DNA of 8,095 nucleotides from an uncultured Mycoplasmatota bacterium (lineage in GTDB: Bacteria > Bacillota_I > Bacilli_A > RF39 > UBA660), in contig CAMUBM010000025.1 of assembly GCA_947087145.1 (NCBI GenBank), positions 1-8,095 of the forward strand, given 5' to 3'. The translations under genes and the position numbers were made by a program. Positions 4,696 through 8,095 of this stretch are shown piece after piece (within the stretch, counting starts at the first letter, position 1; each line of letters starts with the position of its first letter). The notes beneath the pieces were generated by a model that saw only the letters and a program-made list of their open reading frames with translations, was not told the origin of the DNA and did not search any database.

Positions 4696-5589
4696 TTAAT
4701 GATGGTGATGATGGTGTCCCACTTCCATATTTGTATTTGGACTGCATTCCATTTCTTCACAATTCTCTTTATTGGTTTCGAGTTCTATAGTGACATGACC
4801 AATTCCGTGTTCTCTTAATTCTTCACGAATTTCTTTTTTTAATTTTTCTTGGTCTTTGGTATTGGTTACAATATGTAATGTAGCATAGTGATTTTCGCCA
4901 TCGATACTCCATATGTGTAAATGGTGAACATTTAGAATATCTTTTATTTTTTTTAAATGACTTTCTAATTCTTCTACTGAAATACTTTTAGGAATTTTCT
5001 CTAAGAATAAATCTAATATCTCTTTGAAGTTTTTAAAAGCATGAATGAATATAAATAAGGCTACTCCTATGGATAAAATAGCATCTAGTAAGGCAATGTT
5101 TGTAAATTTCATGAGCAGGGCACCAATTAGAACGACTACCCATCCTAAGACATCTTCTAACATATGTAAATTAACAGCTTTTTGATTTAATGAGTCTCCT
5201 TCTTTTGTTAAGTAGGCAGCGAAAAAGTTAATAATCGTTCCAAAAATAGCAAAACCAATCATACCGTTGTAGTTAATTTCTATGGGGTTTATCATTCTTT
5301 TGATGGCTCCATAGATAACAATTACTGATCCCACAATTAAAATAATCGTTGTGATAAATGCTCCTAAAATGGAGTATCTTATATAACCATAGGTATATTT
5401 ATTGTCTGGTTTTTTCTTACTTTTCTTTTCTAAAGCAAAGGATATACCAATAGACATTGCATCTCCAAAATCGTGGATGGCATCTGATAAAATGGCAACG
5501 CTTCCAGTGAACATTCCACCGAAAAGTTCAAATAGAGAGAACGCCATGTTTAATAAAAAGGCAATTAAAATATTTTTTTCTGTTTTCAT
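4696..5589 (-). CDS. Cation diffusion facilitator (CDF) transporter with C-terminal His6
   Basis: An inner-membrane metal/proton antiporter of 297 residues, the usual CDF length. Helices run through residues 6-190. The metal site has HDxxD in helix 2 (H39, D40, D43 in SDAIHDFGDAMS) and HxxxD in helix 5 (H142, D146 in NLHMLEDVLGW), the two-His/two-Asp set typical of zinc exporters. The cytosolic domain follows with NVHHLHIWSIDGENHYATLH. The tail is unusual: C277 and C282 (CEEMEC), then GHHHHHH ending the protein. The His codons are mixed CAT and CAC, so the tail is native. I chose the ATG at 5589 over a GTG at 5601 that overlaps the copA stop as GTGA: the AAGGAG at 5601-5606 ends on that GTG's own first base and cannot serve it, but lies 11 bases before the ATG. 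The position in a copper operon suggests a multi-metal efflux role; zinc is the best guess from the motif. Confidence 0.88.
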   Translation of the reverse strand: MKTEKNILIAFLLNMAFSLFELFGGMFTGSVAILSDAIHDFGDAMSIGISFALEKKSKKKPDNKYTYGYIRYSILGAFITTIILIVGSVIVIYGAIKRMINPIEINYNGMIGFAIFGTIINFFAAYLTKEGDSLNQKAVNLHMLEDVLGWVVVLIGALLMKFTNIALLDAILSIGVALFIFIHAFKNFKEILDLFLEKIPKSISVEELESHLKKIKDILNVHHLHIWSIDGENHYATLHIVTNTKDQEKLKKEIREELREHGIGHVTIELETNKENCEEMECSPNTNMEVGHHHHHH

Positions 5590-5597
5590 TTTTTTAC

Positions 5598-7754
5598 TCA
5601 CTCCTTACTTACTCGTAATGCATTTCCTATTACAAGCAAACTACTTCCTACCATGGCAATACTTCCAATACTCGGGTTTATTTGGATAGGAAATGGGATA
5701 ATTTCTACTGCAATAGGAAGCATGATTATATTGTAAATCATGGCTAGGAAAATATTTTGTTTCATAATTTTTACTGCTTTTTTGCTAGTATGTAGTAAAT
5801 CTAAAAGATTTTCTAAATTATTGTTCATAAGTATGACGGAGGATGCGTTTACTGCTACATCTGTTCCTTCCTTTATACTTACTCCAATGCTTGCGTGGAC
5901 AAGAGCAGGAGCATCGTTTAGTCCATCTCCTACCATCATGACTTTATGATTTTCTTCTTCAAGGGTTTTGATATACTTGGCTTTTTCTTTTGGTTGACAA
6001 TTTGCCTTTACTTTTTCTATTCCTAGTTCTTTTGCAATTTGGTGGGCTGCAAATTCGTTATCTCCAGTTAGCATAATTAATTCTATGCTTTCTTTTTTGA
6101 TTTTTTCTATAATTTCTTTGGTGTTTTCTCGTACAATGTCTTTTACACCTATTAGACCAATGACATGGTCTTGTTCTAGGACATAAATAATGGTACAGCC
6201 TAAGTGCAAAAGTTCCTCATAATCTTGTTCATGCATTTCTTTGCATTTTCGTTCTTCTACTAGTTTTTTATTTCCTAAATAATAGGTGTTGTTTCCTATT
6301 TTTCCACTTATTCCTTTTCCTTCGTAGTTTTGAAAGTCTGTAACAGGAAGTTGTTTTTTGATAGGAAAGGCACTTTTAATAGGATGCGTGGATAACTCTT
6401 CTAGGTTGGCAACTAGGTTTAAAAGATCACTTTCTTTGATAGACAAGTAATTGTAAACTTTACAAACATTTATTTTTCCATAGGTAAGGGTTCCCGTTTT
6501 GTCTAAAACAAGCGTATCTATTTTTTCTGCTTTTTCTAAAACTTCGCTTTTTCTTATGAAAAGCCCTTTTTTGGCACATTTATTCGTTGCAACAACAACA
6601 GCTAAAGGAACAGCGAGTCCTAAACTACAAGGACAAGCCACTACAAAGATAGTAATAAAGTGTAAGAATACTTCGCTTACTTGCACTTTTGCTAAAAGTT
6701 GGAACCCACAAACAAGAAATGCGAATAGTAATAGGAAAGGTACAAAGTAACTACTTAATTTGTCTGCTAATTTCTGGGTTTTGGTTTTTGTATTGGTGGC
6801 TTCTACAACCAAAGTGACAATTTCAGAGATGGTAGATGATTTGCCAATTTTTTTTGCAAGGTATTCTATTCCCCCATCATAGTTCATAGCGCCTGCAAGG
6901 ACTTTACTTCCTTTTTCTTTTAAAACAGGTTTACTTTCTCCTGTGATAAAGGATTCATCGACATGGCTTTTGCCACTTAAAACGATACCATCTACAGCAA
7001 TTTTTTCCCCAGGTCTTGCAAACAATCTATCGTTTTCTTTGATTTCGTCCATATCTACTTTTACGATTTTTTCTCCTTCTTTTTTATAAGCGTGTGTAGG
7101 TGTTACAGAAACGAGTTCTTGGATAGCATCTTTCGTTTTGTCTTTGCTTTTGTTTTCTAAAAACTTTCCTATTTTCACAAAGTATAGAACCATACACACG
7201 GCTTCAAAATACAAATGGTTGGTCTTTTCTATATTCCCTAAAAAAATTTCTATAGTACTATATAAACTATAAGAAAAACTAAAGAAAACACTAAGAAAAA
7301 CTAAACTATCCATCGTTGGCATTTTATGGAGTAAGTTTTTCCATCCACTTTTTAATAGTGAAAAACCATAGGCTAGGAAAAGGAGAGAAATTCCTAAAGA
7401 AATCCATATATAAGCGTTTTGATTTAACCCTTTTAAATAAGGAATATTAGTTGCTTTTGTAATCAAAACTAGGCTCACTAGGAGAATTCCCATAAAAATC
7501 AATCTAAGCATTTCTTGTTTGGTTGTTTCTTTTTTGGTAATCGATTTAAACTCTCCTTCGCTTTTGAAACCGGCTTGTTCTATATATTCTTCGATTGTTT
7601 TTAGGCTAATCCCTTGGTATTCGATGGTTGCTGTTTGAAGTATTAAATTGATGGTTGCCTTTTCTATTCCTTTTTGTTTGTTTAAGTATTTTTCTAGTCC
7701 GGAAGAACAAGCACTACAAGTCATTCCTCCAATTTGTAAGATAATCGTTTTCAT
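5598..7754 (-). CDS. copA: Copper-exporting P1B-type ATPase CopA
   Basis: The protein has 718 residues and pumps Cu(I) out of the cytosol at the expense of ATP. One N-terminal HMA domain has GMTCSAC (C13, C16). Further along are the actuator TGES (271-274), the CPC ion-path motif (374-376), the phosphorylated Asp of DKTGT (D418), the HP of STHPIK (457-458), TGDN (563-566) and GDGLNDAP (609-616). The late helices carry YN (674-675) and MxxSS (701-705), which with CPC define the Cu(I) subgroup rather than zinc/cadmium pumps. No truncation is seen; a single HMA is normal for this family. The ATG overlaps the csoR stop as TAATG, and AGGAGA (7763-7768) lies inside csoR, so the two are probably translationally coupled. 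Regulation is by CsoR at the upstream operator. Confidence 0.97.
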   Translation of the reverse strand: MKTIILQIGGMTCSACSSGLEKYLNKQKGIEKATINLILQTATIEYQGISLKTIEEYIEQAGFKSEGEFKSITKKETTKQEMLRLIFMGILLVSLVLITKATNIPYLKGLNQNAYIWISLGISLLFLAYGFSLLKSGWKNLLHKMPTMDSLVFLSVFFSFSYSLYSTIEIFLGNIEKTNHLYFEAVCMVLYFVKIGKFLENKSKDKTKDAIQELVSVTPTHAYKKEGEKIVKVDMDEIKENDRLFARPGEKIAVDGIVLSGKSHVDESFITGESKPVLKEKGSKVLAGAMNYDGGIEYLAKKIGKSSTISEIVTLVVEATNTKTKTQKLADKLSSYFVPFLLLFAFLVCGFQLLAKVQVSEVFLHFITIFVVACPCSLGLAVPLAVVVATNKCAKKGLFIRKSEVLEKAEKIDTLVLDKTGTLTYGKINVCKVYNYLSIKESDLLNLVANLEELSTHPIKSAFPIKKQLPVTDFQNYEGKGISGKIGNNTYYLGNKKLVEERKCKEMHEQDYEELLHLGCTIIYVLEQDHVIGLIGVKDIVRENTKEIIEKIKKESIELIMLTGDNEFAAHQIAKELGIEKVKANCQPKEKAKYIKTLEEENHKVMMVGDGLNDAPALVHASIGVSIKEGTDVAVNASSVILMNNNLENLLDLLHTSKKAVKIMKQNIFLAMIYNIIMLPIAVEIIPFPIQINPSIGSIAMVGSSLLVIGNALRVSKE

Positions 7755-8038
7755 TATTGAAATCTCCTAAATAGACTGATTACTTCTTCAATGATATCTG
7801 TGTTTCCCTTCTCGAATTCTTCGGTTACACATTTGTACATATGGTTTTCGAGTAAAACATTCGCTAAACTTTTTATCGATTTGTTTACGGCTTGGAGTTG
7901 TATTAAGATATCGTCGCAGTATCTCTCTTCTTCTATCATTTTCCTTATCCCTCCAATTTGGCCTTCTATTCGATTTAAACGATTGGTAAGACTTTTCTTT
8001 TCTGTATCACTCCGATAGGTATATCGTTTTTCTTCCAT
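7754..8038 (-). CDS. csoR: Copper-sensing repressor CsoR
   Basis: An all-helical DNA-binding repressor of 94 residues (DUF156/CsoR-FrmR family). C41, H66 and C70 reproduce the spacing of the Cys36-His61-Cys65 copper site of Mycobacterium tuberculosis CsoR (Cys-24-His-3-Cys). This points to Cu(I) sensing rather than nickel (RcnR) or formaldehyde (FrmR). The N-terminal RLNRIEGQIGGIRKMIEEE helix is the family signature. Binding of Cu(I) lowers DNA affinity and releases the operon. The ATG has GAGGTGA (8046-8052) 7 bases upstream. It is the first gene of the operon and shares one base with copA. Confidence 0.95.
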   Translation of the reverse strand: MEEKRYTYRSDTEKKSLTNRLNRIEGQIGGIRKMIEEERYCDDILIQLQAVNKSIKSLANVLLENHMYKCVTEEFEKGNTDIIEEVISLFRRFQ

Positions 8039-8058
8039 TTTGTTTTCACCTCATTATC

Positions 8059-8088
8059 ATGATATACCTTAGGGGGTATTTTTGTAAA
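8059..8088 (-). promoter_or_regulatory. Copper operon promoter with CsoR operator
   Basis: A CsoR-type operator, ATACCCCCTAAGGTAT on the minus strand (8064-8079), has perfect ATACC/GGTAT arms around a G/C-run centre, as in other Bacillota copper operons. It lies between a -35 TTTACA (8083-8088) and a -10 that is either TATCAT (8059-8064, 18-base spacer) or TATATC (8061-8066, 16-base spacer). Bound CsoR would therefore block RNA polymerase directly. The leader before csoR is very short. Confidence 0.8.
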
Positions 8089-8095
8089 GTGGGGG

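Noticed and set aside
5590..5601. GTG at 5601 as start of the CDF gene
   Set aside because: The only ribosome site (AAGGAG, 5601-5606) ends on the first base of that codon. The ATG at 5589 is correctly placed behind it.
8089..8095. G5 run at the right edge as a third poly-G promoter
   Set aside because: It is cut by the window edge, lies on the plus strand with no plus-strand gene visible, and is too short to judge.

Overview
The window is an AT-rich stretch of a low-GC Gram-positive genome (Bacillota). The evidence is strong AAGGAG-type ribosome binding sites, TTGACA/TATAAT promoters, T-tailed terminators, a class B sortase with a cell-wall-anchored style substrate, and a CsoR-CopA-CopZ copper operon. 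Tryptophan is read from TGG, and copA ends in TGA, so the code is standard. I cannot name a species; an uncultured gut or host-associated member of the Bacilli/Clostridia is a guess. Every gene I can support lies on the minus strand, so the window reads biologically from right to left.

Right half (about 4370-8095): a copper/metal resistance operon. A CsoR-type operator sits between the -35 and -10 boxes. It is followed by csoR, copA (overlapping csoR by one base as TAATG), a cation diffusion facilitator with a natural six-histidine C-terminus, and copZ, then a short terminator. CsoR should release its operator on binding Cu(I). CopZ would carry Cu(I) to CopA for export. The CDF protein probably exports zinc or a related divalent metal.

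Middle (3477-4311): dinD, a DNA-damage-inducible protein D (Bro-N family). It is complete from end to end except for one extra A in an A6 run, which splits it into two frames.

Left half (1-3388): a surface-protein module. From right to left it holds (i) a 512-residue secreted protein with an NAQTG sorting signal, (ii) a class B sortase with a long lysine/threonine-rich cytoplasmic tail, broken by a one-base frameshift, and (iii) the start of a second secreted protein that runs off the left edge. The two secreted-protein genes each have a promoter in which nine consecutive G residues lie between a perfect TTGACA and a perfect TATAAT. This is the architecture of slipped-strand, phase-variable promoters. 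The sortase promoter starts with the same TTGACAAACG block but has no G tract. The simplest reading is that the surface proteins are switched or tuned by changes in G-tract length while the anchoring enzyme is expressed steadily. This is the most interesting signal in the window.

Both broken genes differ from an intact frame by one base in or beside a short A/T homopolymer. Sequencing or assembly error is therefore as likely as true decay and should be excluded first.
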